From Clostridiales bacterium (lineage in GTDB: Bacteria > Acidobacteriota > Aminicenantia > Aminicenantales > UBA8522), in contig JARYMI010000030.1 in NCBI GenBank assembly GCA_029907205.1, positions 1 through 32,364 of the forward strand: a DNA stretch of 32,364 nucleotides, read 5' to 3'. Position 1 is the first letter of the stretch; each line of letters starts with the position of its first letter. The notes below the pieces were generated by a model, which made no database searches, was not told the DNA's origin, and was given only the letters and a program-made list of their open reading frames with translations. Positions 16,161 through 24,404 of this stretch are shown piece by piece. The translations under genes were made by a program, and so were the position numbers.

Positions 16161-16282
16161 GGGTGCAGGAAGCTGCCCTTGGCCCCCGCACCCCGGGGAA
16201 CCAGTCCCGTCGGTTCCCCCCGTCGGATAAGCCGACGGGTCCCCCCTCCGCTACGGGGGCTCCAGAGCAGCCTCCTGCACCC
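16161..16282 (-). repeat. interspersed palindromic element, copy 1 (inverted relative to copies 2 and 3)
   Basis: A 122-bp GC-rich element. Its ends are inverted repeats matching at 15 of 16 positions (GGGTGCAGGAAGCTGC against GGGTGCAGGAGGCTGC). Inside, a 79-bp core differs from the other two copies at only four columns, two of them in a hairpin loop. It fills the middle of the 304-base gap between the divergent adaptor and inositol-monophosphatase genes, flanked by AT-rich DNA and by a promoter on each side. No target-site duplication longer than two or three bases is evident. Confidence 0.9.
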
Positions 16283-16337
16283 ATAATAAAAATGACGTAA
16301 TTAGGGATTCTTCCTGAAGCCGCGCAGGAGAGGTGGA

Positions 16338-16366
16338 TTGCGGAGCGGGGCCAGAGTTGTTAAGAT
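16338..16366 (+). promoter_or_regulatory. possible promoter of the inositol-monophosphatase gene
   Basis: TTGCGG (16338-16343), 17 bases, TAAGAT (16361-16366). Each hexamer matches consensus at four of six. The ATG at 16376 is nine bases after the -10 and lacks a Shine-Dalgarno sequence, the same arrangement as at 1125 and 5483. Confidence 0.45.
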
Positions 16367-16375
16367 AGATGAGCC

Positions 16376-17191
16376 ATGGGAGAGTGGGCTGAATTCTTAA
16401 GAGCGGCTGAGGAAGCTGCCCGCGAAGCTGGCAGGATGCTCAGACAGGGAATGACCCAGAGACGGGAAATCTCCTACAAGGGGGCTGTTGACCTCGTAAC
16501 GAATTTCGACGAGAGAGCCCAGGAGATGATCTTTGGCCGCCTGTCTGCAGCCTTTCCCCATCACGGGTTTCTTGCTGAGGAAGGGCTGCGCCGGGAAAAG
16601 GCAGGGGATTTCCTCTGGGTGATCGACCCGCTCGACGGCACGACAAACTACGCCCACCGCTTTCCTGTCTTCTGTATCTCCATTGCCCTCCAATTCAAGG
16701 AAAGGGTTGTTCTTGGCCTGGTTTATGATCCTATGCGGGATGAAATTTTCTCGGCTGTCGAAGCAGAAGGAGCCCATCTCAACGGCCAGAAGATCCACGT
16801 CAGCCGGGTTGATGACCTCAACCGGAGCCTTCTTGCCACCGGGTTTCCCTATGATGTTCGGGAGAGCCGGGTTAACAATATCATCCATTTCAACAATTTC
16901 CTGGTCCGCGCCCAGGCGATCAGACGCTGCGGTTCGGCAGCGCTGGACCTCTGTTACGTCGCTTGCGGAAGGTTTGATGGCTTCTGGGAGCTAAAGCTCA
17001 AGCCATGGGATGTGGCGGCAGGGGCCTTAATGGTCAAAGAAGCGGGCGGGCGTCTATCCGACTTTTCTGGGGCTGAGTTCAGCATTTTTAGCGCCGAGAC
17101 TCTGGCCAGCAACGGGCTGATCCATGAAGCCATGATAACAGTGCTCCAGGCAGGAAAAGCTGGGGAATCGGCTGCTCGCAACAGGAGTTAA
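16376..17191 (+). CDS. inositol monophosphatase family protein (SuhB-like)
   Basis: A 271-residue Mg2+/Li+-sensitive sugar phosphatase family member. Metal-site residues are visible: the AEEG block (Glu68/Glu69), DPLDGTTN (Asp84, Asp87) and WDVAAG (Asp212). FPVFCISIAL follows the second motif as usual, and VKEAGGRLSDFSG closes the fold. Length fits bacterial SuhB-type enzymes. Likely reactions are myo-inositol-1-phosphate or a related sugar phosphate to the free polyol; SuhB homologues also act in rRNA transcription antitermination. The stop is two bases from the ATG of a secreted lectin-like protein, so the two are co-transcribed. Confidence 0.93.
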   Translation: MGEWAEFLRAAEEAAREAGRMLRQGMTQRREISYKGAVDLVTNFDERAQEMIFGRLSAAFPHHGFLAEEGLRREKAGDFLWVIDPLDGTTNYAHRFPVFCISIALQFKERVVLGLVYDPMRDEIFSAVEAEGAHLNGQKIHVSRVDDLNRSLLATGFPYDVRESRVNNIIHFNNFLVRAQAIRRCGSAALDLCYVACGRFDGFWELKLKPWDVAAGALMVKEAGGRLSDFSGAEFSIFSAETLASNGLIHEAMITVLQAGKAGESAARNRS

Positions 17192-17193
17192 AT

Positions 17194-17805
17194 ATGAAAA
17201 AATGCCACACGATGAGATGGGCGCTTTTTGCTGTCTCCGCGGTTTTTTTCTTGGGAAAGTATGTATGGGGAGACGGAAGGCTGCTCGTTTTTTCCGAATT
17301 CAAGCCAGTTGAGGTGGTTGTCCCGGGGAATGTCCTGTGGACAGATACAGGCCTGGATGTCTCAGCCGGTCAGGAAATTTCTTTCCGGGCCAAAGGCCGT
17401 GTCACCCTTCAGGTGGGAAATCCGCAGGCCGATTGCGGCCCCGACGGGTATGAGCTCAAGACCGTGCAGCAGCCCCTGCCAGAACAGAATTTGGGAAGCC
17501 TGATCGGAAAGGTCGTCATCTCGGTAATGGTAGGGGTTGACGAGGAGACCGGTGAAGAGAAAAGGGTAGAAGCCAGCCGGCTTTTTTTCATCGGCTCCGA
17601 GAACAAAGTCCAGTTGCCGGCCTCGGGGCGCCTTTTCCTGGGGATCAACGAAAACGTCATCGGCGACAACGCCGGAGAGTTCAGAGTCACGATCGTAATG
17701 TCAGATCAAAAAAATTATTCTTTAGAGAAGAGATGGAAGTTCGGACTTCCCTATTGGGGAGAACCGTTTTTCGCCAGAAACCTCTCCATGAACTGGGTGT
17801 CGTAA
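17194..17805 (+). CDS. secreted protein with PA-IL (LecA)-like lectin domain
   Basis: A 203-residue exported protein. The N-terminus has a lysine pair and a hydrophobic core (WALFAVSAVFFLG, 9-21) suited to a Sec signal or anchor. Residues about 39-169 match the PA-IL-like pattern: VVVPGNVLWTDTGLDVSAGQ, ISFRAKGRV, SLIGKV, FFIGSENKV, then SGRLFLGINENVIGDNAGEF with VTIV. In LecA the equivalent late loop binds Ca2+ and galactose; whether the ligand residues are kept needs a structure alignment. AGGAG lies seven bases upstream of the ATG. The last 55 bases overlap accC convergently, so the final ~18 residues lie beyond the domain. Similar domains in other bacteria bind envelope glycans. Confidence 0.8.
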   Translation: MKKCHTMRWALFAVSAVFFLGKYVWGDGRLLVFSEFKPVEVVVPGNVLWTDTGLDVSAGQEISFRAKGRVTLQVGNPQADCGPDGYELKTVQQPLPEQNLGSLIGKVVISVMVGVDEETGEEKRVEASRLFFIGSENKVQLPASGRLFLGINENVIGDNAGEFRVTIVMSDQKNYSLEKRWKFGLPYWGEPFFARNLSMNWVS

Positions 17806-19103
17806 TCGCCGTTAAGGAATTCTGAGTCAGCCAGAATAGCCAGGTGAAGCGGCAGGTTGGTCTTGATGCCAACGATCGCCGTCATCTCGATGGCGGCTTG
17901 CATTTTCTTGATGGCCAGATGCCGTTTGGGCGCATGGGCGACGACCTTGGCTATGAGAGAATCGTAATCGGAGGGAATCCTCCAGCCCTGGTAGGCGGCA
18001 GAATCAACCCGGATGCCAGGTCCGCCAGGGAAGACCAGAAAGTCAATCGTGCCCGGGGAGGGAGCGAAGGTCGCCGGGTCCTCGGCGTTGACCCGGCATT
18101 CGATGGTGTGCCCCCTCATCCTCAGCCCGTCGGGGATGGACAGCTTTTCTCCCGCCGCGATCTTGATTTGCTCCTTGATCAAATCCAGGCCGTAGGCTTC
18201 TTCGGTTACGGGATGCTCAACTTGGACGCGAGTGTTGGCCTCCATGAAATAGAATCTGCCTTTTTCGTCGACCAGGAACTCAAAAGTCCCCAGGCTCTCG
18301 TAGCCCACATGCTTGGCAGCGTCCTCGGCCGCCTTGAGCAGCTTCCGGCGCAGCCTCTCGTCCACAAAGGGCGAAGGCGTCTCCTCGATGAGCTTCTGAT
18401 GTTTTCTTTGGATGGAACATTCCCGTTCGCCCAGGGCGATGACATTGCCCTTTTTATCGGCCACAACCTGGATCTCGATGTGGCGGGCATTGAGGAGGTA
18501 TTTCTCGATGTAGAGCGAGGCGTCGTTGAAGGCCGCCTTGGCCTCGTTCTGGGCCATGGTGAACTGTTCCTCGAGCTGGGAAGGTGACCTGGCGATCCGC
18601 ATGCCTCTGCCCCCGCCGCCTGCTGCAGCCTTGAGGATAATGGGATAACCCATTTTTTTGGCTATTTTTTTGGCTTCTGGCATGGCGTCGACAATCATGT
18701 CGCTTCCAGGGATGATCGGAACTTTTGCCTTTTTCATTTCCTGCCGTGCTTCGCTCTTGTTCCCCATAAGCTTGATGATCGAAGCAGGAGGCCCGATAAA
18801 AGTGATCCCCGAGGCTTCGCAAATTTCGGCGAAGCGGGGATTCTCTGCGAGGAACCCGTAGCCCGGGTGGATGGCATCAGCCTGGGTGATCTCGGCTGCG
18901 CTGAGGATGTTGGCGATGTTGAGATAGCTGTCAGAAGCCCGGCCGGGGCCGATGCAGATTTTTTCGTCAGCCAAGACGGCATGGAGCGAAGTCTTGTCGC
19001 TTTCTGAATAGACTGCCACAGTCTTGATGCCCAGTTCCCGGGCTGCCCGGATGACGCGAAGGGCGATTTCCGCGCGGTTGGCGACGAGGATTTTAGAAAA
19101 CAT
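17751..19103 (-). CDS. accC: biotin carboxylase AccC
   Basis: A 450-residue biotin carboxylase, the ATP- and bicarbonate-dependent subunit that carboxylates biotin on AccB. The biotin carboxylase N-domain starts FSKILVANRAEIALRVIRA; ATP-grasp features are the glycine-rich loop KAAAGGGGRGM (158-168), GERECSIQRKHQKLIEE (225-241) and EANTRVQVEHPVTEE (288-302). The usual methionine before NTR is alanine here. The C-terminal domain has GHTIECRVNAEDP. I use ATG 19103, seven bases after the accB stop; a TTG two codons earlier is possible but would extend the family N-terminus. The stop lies 55 bases inside the convergent lectin gene. Confidence 0.96.
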   Translation of the reverse strand: MFSKILVANRAEIALRVIRAARELGIKTVAVYSESDKTSLHAVLADEKICIGPGRASDSYLNIANILSAAEITQADAIHPGYGFLAENPRFAEICEASGITFIGPPASIIKLMGNKSEARQEMKKAKVPIIPGSDMIVDAMPEAKKIAKKMGYPIILKAAAGGGGRGMRIARSPSQLEEQFTMAQNEAKAAFNDASLYIEKYLLNARHIEIQVVADKKGNVIALGERECSIQRKHQKLIEETPSPFVDERLRRKLLKAAEDAAKHVGYESLGTFEFLVDEKGRFYFMEANTRVQVEHPVTEEAYGLDLIKEQIKIAAGEKLSIPDGLRMRGHTIECRVNAEDPATFAPSPGTIDFLVFPGGPGIRVDSAAYQGWRIPSDYDSLIAKVVAHAPKRHLAIKKMQAAIEMTAIVGIKTNLPLHLAILADSEFLNGDYDTQFMERFLAKNGSPQ

Positions 19104-19109
19104 CGGCAA

Positions 19110-19583
19110 TCAGGCGACTGGCTGGATGGCAAAAAGCCTCTGCCCGTATTCGACGGGTTTGCCGTTTTCCACAAAGATCTCGGCAACGATTCCTTCGACA
19201 TCGGATTCGATTTCATTCATCAGCTTCATGGCCTCGATGATACACAACGTCTGGTTTTTCTTCACTTCATCCCCGATATCGACGAAAGGGGGGGAATTCG
19301 GGTCTGGCGTCCTATAGAACGTGCCAACCATGGGTGAGGTGATAAAATGGAGATTGTCCCCAGAGACATGAGGCTCAACCTCATGGGAACGTGGAGGAGT
19401 TTCTGGTTTGGGCGGGGTCAGCGGACCAGGAGATGGAACTGCTTCTATAGCCGGAGCCGAGGGGACGGCCCGAGTGATTTTTATTCTGAATCCCTCAACT
19501 TCCAGCTCAAAATGAGAGAGCTTCTTGTCTTCCAGGAAGCTGATGAGCTTGGCAATTTCTTCGTAGTCGATTTTGCTACTCAT
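19110..19583 (-). CDS. accB: biotin carboxyl carrier protein AccB
   Basis: A 157-residue carrier subunit of acetyl-CoA carboxylase. A helical N-terminus ([20 protein letters not shown]) leads into a proline-rich linker (about 40-72) and the biotinyl domain, with the biotinylated Lys120 in [23 protein letters not shown] starts the domain and carries the BCCP thumb region. ATG 19583 is preferred over GTG 19598 because GGAGG lies eight bases before it. It is followed directly by accC. accA and accD are not in this window. Confidence 0.95.
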   Translation of the reverse strand: MSSKIDYEEIAKLISFLEDKKLSHFELEVEGFRIKITRAVPSAPAIEAVPSPGPLTPPKPETPPRSHEVEPHVSGDNLHFITSPMVGTFYRTPDPNSPPFVDIGDEVKKNQTLCIIEAMKLMNEIESDVEGIVAEIFVENGKPVEYGQRLFAIQPVA

Positions 19584-19657
19584 AGCGCTGTCCTCCACAG
19601 AGGTCAGTGACTATTCTGTTTATTTCGACGGGGTCTTTCTTTTTCGGGCTGCGAGAT

Positions 19658-19686
19658 ACGTTACCCGGAAACCCGGAAAATGTCAA
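19658..19686 (-). promoter_or_regulatory. possible promoter of accBC
   Basis: On the minus strand: TTGACA (19681-19686), 17 bases, TAACGT (19658-19663). The -35 is perfect; the -10 keeps the key first, second and last bases only. It would give a leader of about 68 bases. It lies between the lactate permease stop and accB. Confidence 0.45.
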
Positions 19687-19716
19687 GTCATTTGGAAGCC
19701 ACTTTGAAGGAACTCA

Positions 19717-21357
19717 TCATTTGACAACCATCCGGGTGAACGGAAAAACATAGGCCTGGAGGAAGACAAGGAGTCCCACCAGGGCGGCGAGAGCCAGGCT
19801 GTGAAAGAAGACGTACCGCAAAATGTCTCCTTCATGGCCGTACCATTTGGTGGCTGTGCTGGCCACGACAATGCTTTGCGCGTCAATCATCTTCCCCATG
19901 ACGCCCCCCGAGCTGTTGGCCGAGCACATGAGCACAGGACTCACTCCCACCTGGCCAGCTGTGATCTTCTGCAGGCTGCCGAAAAGGACGTTCGAGGAGG
20001 TATCCGAGCCAGTCAGAGCAACGCCCAGCCAGCCCAGAAGTGTTCCGAAAAACGGGTAGAGATACCCTGTTCGGGCGAATGCCAGGCCCATGGCCGCATC
20101 AAGACCAGAGTAGCGTGTGATATACCCCAGAGACAACATAGCGGCCACGGTAAGGAGGGAGTAACGGACACGGCTGAGAGTTTTCCACCACGAAGCAGCC
20201 ATCTCGCGCACGCTGAAACCCATGATCAGAGCGGAGATGACGGCAGCGACAAGGATCGCCGTCCCAGTGAAAGACAGCCAGTTGAACGTGTAAACAGCAG
20301 GCTCGGCCTCTGGAGCTGGGACAACGGGCGGCACCCTGAGGATCAAACCGTTCACTCCGGGAACAAGGATTTTGAAGCTGGAGACAGCGTCAAGCCGGGC
20401 TTTGACCTGAGGGATGCCCCAGAGAAAGACGGTAACGCTGAGGACCGCCCAGGGCAACCAGGCTTTGACGACCTGTTTGCGACTGTGGGCGGGCGTGGAG
20501 CTGTCTTCTCTCCTCTCCTCTATGCCGGTGAATCCCAGGATTCGGTTGGGGCGCCAGACTCTGAGAAAGAGGATCAGCCCGAGCATGGAAATGAGCGACG
20601 CTATGATATCGACCAGCCAGGGGCCGTGCAGGTTAGAGATGAGATATTGCGGAAGGGCAAACAGGCTGCCGGCGACCAAGAGAGCCGGCCAGACCTCGAC
20701 CATTGCCTTGAAACCGGCAAAAGCCCAGACAAGCCAGAACGGGACGATGACGGAAAAGAAGGGGAGCTGCCTGCCGACCATCGCGCTTAATTTAAGGATA
20801 TCAAGGCCGGTCACGCCGGCCAGGGCGATGATGGGCGTGCCGAGAGCACCGAACGCCACCGGAGAAGTGTTGGCGATAAGAGAAAGCCCGGATGCAGCAA
20901 GGGGAGTAAACCCCAGCCCGATCAGGATGGCCGCCGTCACCGCCACAGGAGTGCCGAACCCGGCCGCGCCCTCGAAGAACGCGCCGAAACAGAAGGCGAT
21001 GAGAAGAAGCTGCAGCCGGCGGTCCCGGGTGATGCCGGTGAGGCTCTCCTGGAGAATCCTAAAATGGCCTTTTTCACAAACGAGGTTGTAGAGGAAAATA
21101 ACGTTGAGGATGATCCAGCCGATGGGAAAGAGCCCGAAGGCCGCTCCGTAGAAGGCAACAGCCAGGCCTTTTGATGGCGGCATCTTGAAGATACCCACCG
21201 CAATAAGCAGGGCTGTCGCAAGCCCGAGCAGCGCTGCCCGGTGTGCCTTGAACTTGAGAAAAGCAAGGCTGCTGAGGAGGACGATGATCGGAAGCGCGGC
21301 GACAGCGGCGGAGAGGAGCCAATGCCCGGCGGGGTTATAGACCTGGCTCCATGGCAT
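19717..21357 (-). CDS. lctP: L-lactate permease family transporter
   Basis: A 546-residue polytopic protein of the lactate permease (LctP/LldP) family, which imports lactate or glycolate with protons. About 12-13 hydrophobic segments are visible. Family signatures are FFEGAAGFGTPVAVTAAILIG, GALGTPIIALAGVTGLD and, near the C-terminus, GVALTGSDTSSNVLFGSLQ with SANSSGGVMGKMIDAQSIV. The length is usual for the family. AAAAGG precedes the ATG by seven bases. No lactate dehydrogenase or regulator is nearby; the next genes on this strand are accBC, which have their own candidate promoter. Confidence 0.95.
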   Translation of the reverse strand: MPWSQVYNPAGHWLLSAAVAALPIIVLLSSLAFLKFKAHRAALLGLATALLIAVGIFKMPPSKGLAVAFYGAAFGLFPIGWIILNVIFLYNLVCEKGHFRILQESLTGITRDRRLQLLLIAFCFGAFFEGAAGFGTPVAVTAAILIGLGFTPLAASGLSLIANTSPVAFGALGTPIIALAGVTGLDILKLSAMVGRQLPFFSVIVPFWLVWAFAGFKAMVEVWPALLVAGSLFALPQYLISNLHGPWLVDIIASLISMLGLILFLRVWRPNRILGFTGIEERREDSSTPAHSRKQVVKAWLPWAVLSVTVFLWGIPQVKARLDAVSSFKILVPGVNGLILRVPPVVPAPEAEPAVYTFNWLSFTGTAILVAAVISALIMGFSVREMAASWWKTLSRVRYSLLTVAAMLSLGYITRYSGLDAAMGLAFARTGYLYPFFGTLLGWLGVALTGSDTSSNVLFGSLQKITAGQVGVSPVLMCSANSSGGVMGKMIDAQSIVVASTATKWYGHEGDILRYVFFHSLALAALVGLLVFLQAYVFPFTRMVVK

Positions 21358-21396
21358 CCCGAGGCCTTTTCACGTTCGGTGATAAAACAGGCCGGT

Positions 21397-21402
21397 ATTA
21401 TA
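21397..21402 (-). promoter_or_regulatory. -10 element of the lactate permease promoter
   Basis: A perfect TATAAT on the minus strand, about 40 bases before the ATG at 21357. No good -35 lies 16-18 bases upstream (best is TCCTTG or TTCCTT), so an activator may be needed. Confidence 0.5.
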
Positions 21403-21482
21403 TCGAATTTCGCACCTTCAAGGAAACCCGGCGCACAGAGAACATTTTGAAAAGGGAAACACCTCCAAGTTTCTTTAAGATT

Positions 21483-21604
21483 GGTGCAGGGGGCTGCCCT
21501 GAAGCCCCCGTAGCGGAGGGGGGACCCGTCGGCTTCTCCGACGGGGGGAACCGACGGGACTGGTGCCCCGGGGTGCGGGGGCCAAAGGGTAGCCCCATGC
21601 ATCT
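21483..21604 (+). repeat. interspersed palindromic element, copy 2
   Basis: Same element as at 16161-16282 (there inverted) and 27201-27321. The 79-bp core is nearly identical; the terminal arms are more worn here (14 of 17 pairs, two of the three exceptions being G-T). It lies in the 343-base gap between the divergent lactate permease and ffh genes, between their promoters. Confidence 0.9.
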
Positions 21605-21649
21605 AAATGAATAGCATAAACGAACATGAATACTATTATGATATCCGGT

Positions 21650-21679
21650 TTGACGAAGCCGAAGGAAATCCCTTAAGAT
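21650..21679 (+). promoter_or_regulatory. possible promoter of ffh
   Basis: TTGACG (21650-21655), an 18-base spacer, TAAGAT (21674-21679). The -35 has one mismatch, the -10 two. ffh itself has GAGGA before its ATG at 21701. Confidence 0.5.
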
Positions 21680-21700
21680 GGGAAGGCTGAGGAAGCAATC

Positions 21701-23032
21701 ATGTTTGACCAGCTCTCCAGCCGCCTTCAGAAGGTGATGAAATACCTCCGCGGCGAGGGAAAAATCACCGAGAAGAACATGGCCGAAGCCCTGCGAATGA
21801 TCCGGCTGGCTCTCCTCGAGGCTGACGTCAACTATCGGGTAGTCAAGGATATCATCGAGAGGATTCGGGCCAAGGCCTTGAACCAGGAAGTGCTGGACAG
21901 CCTCACTCCGGCTCAGCAGGTCATCAAGATTGTCCGGGATGAGCTAACGGCAATCCTCGGTGAGGAAGAAAAGCCTCTCCGCTTCGCTGGACAGCCGCCG
22001 ACCATCCTCATGCTGGTCGGGTTGCAGGGTTCCGGCAAGACGACATCCTGCGGAAAGTTGGCTAGGTGGGCCACTGGCCTTCACAAGAACCCGCTTCTCG
22101 TCTCGTTTGACCTGAAAAGGCCAGCAGCCCAGGACCAGCTGAAGATGATAGCCAGCCAGCTTCACCTGCCATTTTATGAAATGAGCCGGGAAGAGATGAA
22201 TGTCCCCGAACGAGCTCTCAAGGAGCTCCTCTCTTTCACCAAGAACAGGGGCCATGACCCGCTCATCGTGGACACTGCCGGCAGACTCCACATCGACGAG
22301 GAGCTTATGGCTGAGCTCCGTCTGGTCAAGGATATCCTACAGCCGGCGGAAATCATTTATGTGGGAGACTCCATGACCGGCCAGGATGCGGTCCGCTCAG
22401 CTCAGGCCTTCGAGGAGAAGATCGGCCTGACCTCGGTCATCCTGACCAAGCTCGACGGCGATGCCAGGGGAGGAGCGGCCCTGTCCATTGTCTCCGTTAC
22501 AGGCAGACCGATAAAGTTTGTCGGCACCGGCGAGAAATTCGACAAGCTCGAGGTTTTTCACCCGGATCGCATGGCCTCGCGCATCCTTGGCATGGGCGAC
22601 ATCCTCAGCCTGATTGAGAAGGCCGAGGAGGAAGCAGATATCAAAGAAGCAGAGGAGATGACCCGCAAGCTGGCCAAGGACGAATTTAGCCTCGATGATT
22701 TCCGCAAGCAGCTCCGCCAGATCAAGAAAATGGGGTCCCTTTCCCAGCTTCTCAAACACCTGCCCAGTGGAGGGATCTTCAAGAATATCTCGGCGGTTGA
22801 GATGGACGACCGCAAGATTCTCCATTTCGAGGCCATCATCAACTCTATGACGCCCCGTGAGAGAGAAGACCCGCGCATCATCGACGGCCGGCGCCGGAGC
22901 CGCATTTCCAGGGGAAGCGGCCGGCCAGTCTACGAAGTCAACCAGCTCCTCAAGCAGTTTTCTGAGATGAAGAAGATGATGAAGAAGTCAAACTTCAAGA
23001 AAATCCTCACGACCATCCCCCGGTCACGCTAA
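21701..23032 (+). CDS. ffh: signal recognition particle GTPase Ffh
   Basis: A 443-residue SRP54-type GTPase that binds 4.5S RNA and nascent signal sequences and docks with FtsY to deliver membrane proteins. The N domain opens [21 protein letters not shown]; the G domain has GLQGSGKTT (about 106-114), [23 protein letters not shown] and [19 protein letters not shown]; the methionine-rich M domain contains [22 protein letters not shown] and ends in EMKKMMKK. The length is normal. GAGGA precedes the ATG. In many bacteria ffh is next to rpsP; here four other genes lie between. Confidence 0.98.
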   Translation: MFDQLSSRLQKVMKYLRGEGKITEKNMAEALRMIRLALLEADVNYRVVKDIIERIRAKALNQEVLDSLTPAQQVIKIVRDELTAILGEEEKPLRFAGQPPTILMLVGLQGSGKTTSCGKLARWATGLHKNPLLVSFDLKRPAAQDQLKMIASQLHLPFYEMSREEMNVPERALKELLSFTKNRGHDPLIVDTAGRLHIDEELMAELRLVKDILQPAEIIYVGDSMTGQDAVRSAQAFEEKIGLTSVILTKLDGDARGGAALSIVSVTGRPIKFVGTGEKFDKLEVFHPDRMASRILGMGDILSLIEKAEEEADIKEAEEMTRKLAKDEFSLDDFRKQLRQIKKMGSLSQLLKHLPSGGIFKNISAVEMDDRKILHFEAIINSMTPREREDPRIIDGRRRSRISRGSGRPVYEVNQLLKQFSEMKKMMKKSNFKKILTTIPRSR

Positions 23033-23043
23033 TCTAAATAAAG

Positions 23044-24402
23044 ATGAGCCGTCTGCCGGAACGCCTGATGCCAGAAGACAAGACCGAGGCTTTGGAGGAC
23101 TATTCTCTGAAACCTGTCCCTCTTGAGAAAAGGAAAACGTGGCTGGATATCACGATGGTCTGGGTCGGAGTGGCAATCGTTCTCTCGGCTTTGCTGCGCG
23201 GAATGATGGTGGGAATGGGTCTGGGCGATCTTAGGAGTGTCCTGGCTGCTTATCTTTTAGGCGAAGGCCTCCTCATAGGCATGATGACCCTTACAGGTTT
23301 CATGGGGGCCAGGACAGGTTTGTCCACAGCCCTGCTGGCCCGCCGTGCTTTCGGCGGCCGAGGTTCTCTCGTCATCTCCTTGTGCCTGGCCGTGGCCTTT
23401 ATGGGGTGGTTCGGCGTCCAGGCGGGCCTTTTTGCCGAGACTATGGTCTCTGCAGTCAGAATTCCCCTGTCTGTTCCCCGGCTGGCCTTCTTGAGCGGCC
23501 TGTTGATGATGATTCCGGCCGTCTTCGGCTTCCGTGGACTCAAAGTCCTAAGCTACGGCGCTGTGCCGCCAATGGTTGTGATTTTTCTTTATGCAGCCCT
23601 CAAGACCGGCAACCACATGCTTGGGGCTGAAGAACTGACGAGTTTGGCCCGGGCTCATTCTCCCTCTCCCTATCCCCTGGCCATAGGCGCCGCCGCCTCG
23701 ATCATCGCCGGCGGTTTTATCGTCGGGTCGGTCACTTCAGCCGACATTTTCCGGTACGCGCGCCCCCGGTTCCGGGAAATCCTTCTTGCCGCCACCCTGT
23801 CCATGGCCGTGAGTGCAGCCATGCAGCTTATCGGCTCAGTGATGGCCATGAAAACCGGGCTCTACCACGAGGACCTGCCTCGCCTGATCATCAGACCCGA
23901 GCACGCCGGGCTCGGGTTTGTCGGGTTTCTGGCGATCGCCTTTGCTCAATGGACGACAAACGACAGCAATTTGTATTCCTCTGTCCTTGCCTTAAATACG
24001 ATCCTCCGCTGGACCAGGTGGAAGCTGGCCATCGCTGTGGGAGTGCTTTCTTCGCTCCTGGCGGCCTGGGGAATTCTTGGCCGGCTGGGCTTGTTCCTGA
24101 GCCTGCTGAGCATCGCCGTGGGCCCGGTCGGAGGTATTTTGGTGGCTGATTATTACCTCCTCAGAGGCGAGCGCCGGGAAAGACGCACAGGAGAAAACGG
24201 CAGGTGGAATCCTGTGGCGCTTGCCGCTTATGTCCTTGCTGTCCTCATCGGCTGGACGACCTCAGGGCATCCCTTCAACATCAAGGTTTTTCCATTTTCC
24301 ATTTTCGCCTTTAACGGAATCATGGCTTCCGTTCTCATATACTGGGCGGGAATGAGAATTTCTAACTGGAAAAAGATTCATCGAGCAGCGGCGATAGAGT
24401 AG
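23044..24402 (+). CDS. NCS1 family permease (cytosine/purine/hydantoin-type)
   Basis: A 452-residue membrane transporter of the nucleobase:cation symporter-1 family. After a polar N-terminus (EDYSLKPVPLEKRKTWLD) about 12 membrane helices follow. GFMGARTGLSTALLARRAFG and a later AGGFIVGSVTSADIFRYARP match the NCS1 consensus for CodB-type carriers. Known members import cytosine, purines, allantoin or hydantoins (Mhp1). It starts 11 bases after ffh without a clear ribosome binding site; ATG 23068 is an alternative start. The next gene begins two bases after its stop, so it is very likely the uptake component for the DUF917-AroM-DUF1177 enzymes. Confidence 0.9.
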   Translation: MSRLPERLMPEDKTEALEDYSLKPVPLEKRKTWLDITMVWVGVAIVLSALLRGMMVGMGLGDLRSVLAAYLLGEGLLIGMMTLTGFMGARTGLSTALLARRAFGGRGSLVISLCLAVAFMGWFGVQAGLFAETMVSAVRIPLSVPRLAFLSGLLMMIPAVFGFRGLKVLSYGAVPPMVVIFLYAALKTGNHMLGAEELTSLARAHSPSPYPLAIGAAASIIAGGFIVGSVTSADIFRYARPRFREILLAATLSMAVSAAMQLIGSVMAMKTGLYHEDLPRLIIRPEHAGLGFVGFLAIAFAQWTTNDSNLYSSVLALNTILRWTRWKLAIAVGVLSSLLAAWGILGRLGLFLSLLSIAVGPVGGILVADYYLLRGERRERRTGENGRWNPVALAAYVLAVLIGWTTSGHPFNIKVFPFSIFAFNGIMASVLIYWAGMRISNWKKIHRAAAIE

Positions 24403-24404
24403 GC

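Noticed and set aside
17844-18587. Open frame of 247 codons on the plus strand opposite accC
   Set aside because: accC is unmistakable on the minus strand; this frame is its shadow and has no recognisable domain.
19801-20790. Open frame of 329 codons on the plus strand opposite the lactate permease gene
   Set aside because: Composition is polar and repetitive in D, R, G and Q, as expected from the antisense of a membrane protein gene; the permease on the other strand has full family signatures.
21398-21614. Short proline-rich frames across the palindromic repeat, with similar peptides at copies 1 and 3
   Set aside because: The peptide similarity follows from the DNA repeat; frames differ in strand and ends between copies and have no ribosome binding site.
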